Assembly: GCA_905199285.1 (NCBI GenBank) | Contig: CAJKFZ010000050.1 | Coordinates: 1-13,856, forward strand | DNA length: 13,856 nt | Direction: 5' to 3' | From: an uncultured Ruminococcus sp. | Lineage (GTDB): Bacteria > Bacillota > Clostridia > Oscillospirales > Ruminococcaceae | Part shown: piece after piece, positions 13,808-13,856 of the stretch | How the letters are laid out: the number at the start of each line of letters is the position of its first letter | Numbering within the stretch: position 1 is the stretch's first letter | The notes under the pieces: model-generated | Told to the model about the DNA's origin: nothing | The model's input: only the letters and a program-made list of their open reading frames with translations | The model's database searches: none | Program-made: the position numbers and the translations under genes

Positions 13808-13856
13808 CAGTATAACGAATATGCCTTGTATTGTTTGTATAATAGATTTGTACGAT

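Noticed and set aside
13838..13843. Perfect TATAAT near the right edge
   Set aside because: No acceptable -35 box lies 16-18 bases upstream and the downstream gene is outside the window, so it cannot be supported as a promoter.
1..13856. CRISPR arrays, tRNA/rRNA genes, insertion sequences, riboswitches
   Set aside because: No regularly spaced repeats, transposase motifs, terminal inverted repeats or RNA gene signatures were seen. Almost all of the sequence is accounted for by protein-coding genes.

Overview
The window looks like chromosomal DNA of a Ruminococcus-type fibre-degrading Clostridia species. The main evidence is an extracellular SGNH esterase ending in a ruminococcal-style type I dockerin, next to a GH74 xyloglucanase gene. 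The moderately AT-rich sequence, strong AGGAGG-type ribosome binding sites and Gram-positive lipoprotein signals agree. Species cannot be fixed from sequence reading alone. Every gene is on the + strand and coding density is very high; the longest non-coding stretch is about 155 bases (10691-10845).

Region 1 (1-4365) is a tightly packed housekeeping run. It holds the 3' end of an RlmA-like 23S rRNA methyltransferase, rqcH (ribosome quality control), mpg (alkyladenine DNA glycosylase), an AraC-family regulator, a small two-helix membrane protein and nth (endonuclease III). Gaps are 3 to 24 bases, or overlaps, so co-transcription is likely. Two base-excision-repair glycosylases thus flank a regulator and a membrane protein.

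Region 2 (4379-10690) concerns plant polysaccharide and sugar use. First comes a secreted SGNH/GDSL hydrolase with a dockerin. Then a clear sigma-A-type promoter (TTGACT-17-TATTAT), with a 7-base inverted repeat spanning its spacer, leads into a GH74 xyloglucanase lipoprotein, a GH25 muramidase (probable lipoprotein), manA and a ROK glucokinase. The run ends at a strong intrinsic terminator at 10719-10775. The most striking detail is the GH74 start. Promoter, ribosome binding site, signal peptide, lipobox and catalytic residues are all present, but no ATG, GTG or TTG exists where the protein must begin. An ATA stands there. The first in-frame ATG is 123 codons later and would remove the signal peptide and the catalytic base.

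Region 3 (10846-13807) is a two-gene signalling unit. A short ECF-type sigma factor is followed 16 bases later by an 800-residue protein with a short cytoplasmic N-terminus, one membrane helix and a large extracellular beta-propeller domain (Beta_propel, PF09826 type). A terminator follows. The layout suggests a sigma / membrane anti-sigma pair with an external sensor. The ligand and regulon are unknown, and this is the best candidate here for an under-described system.
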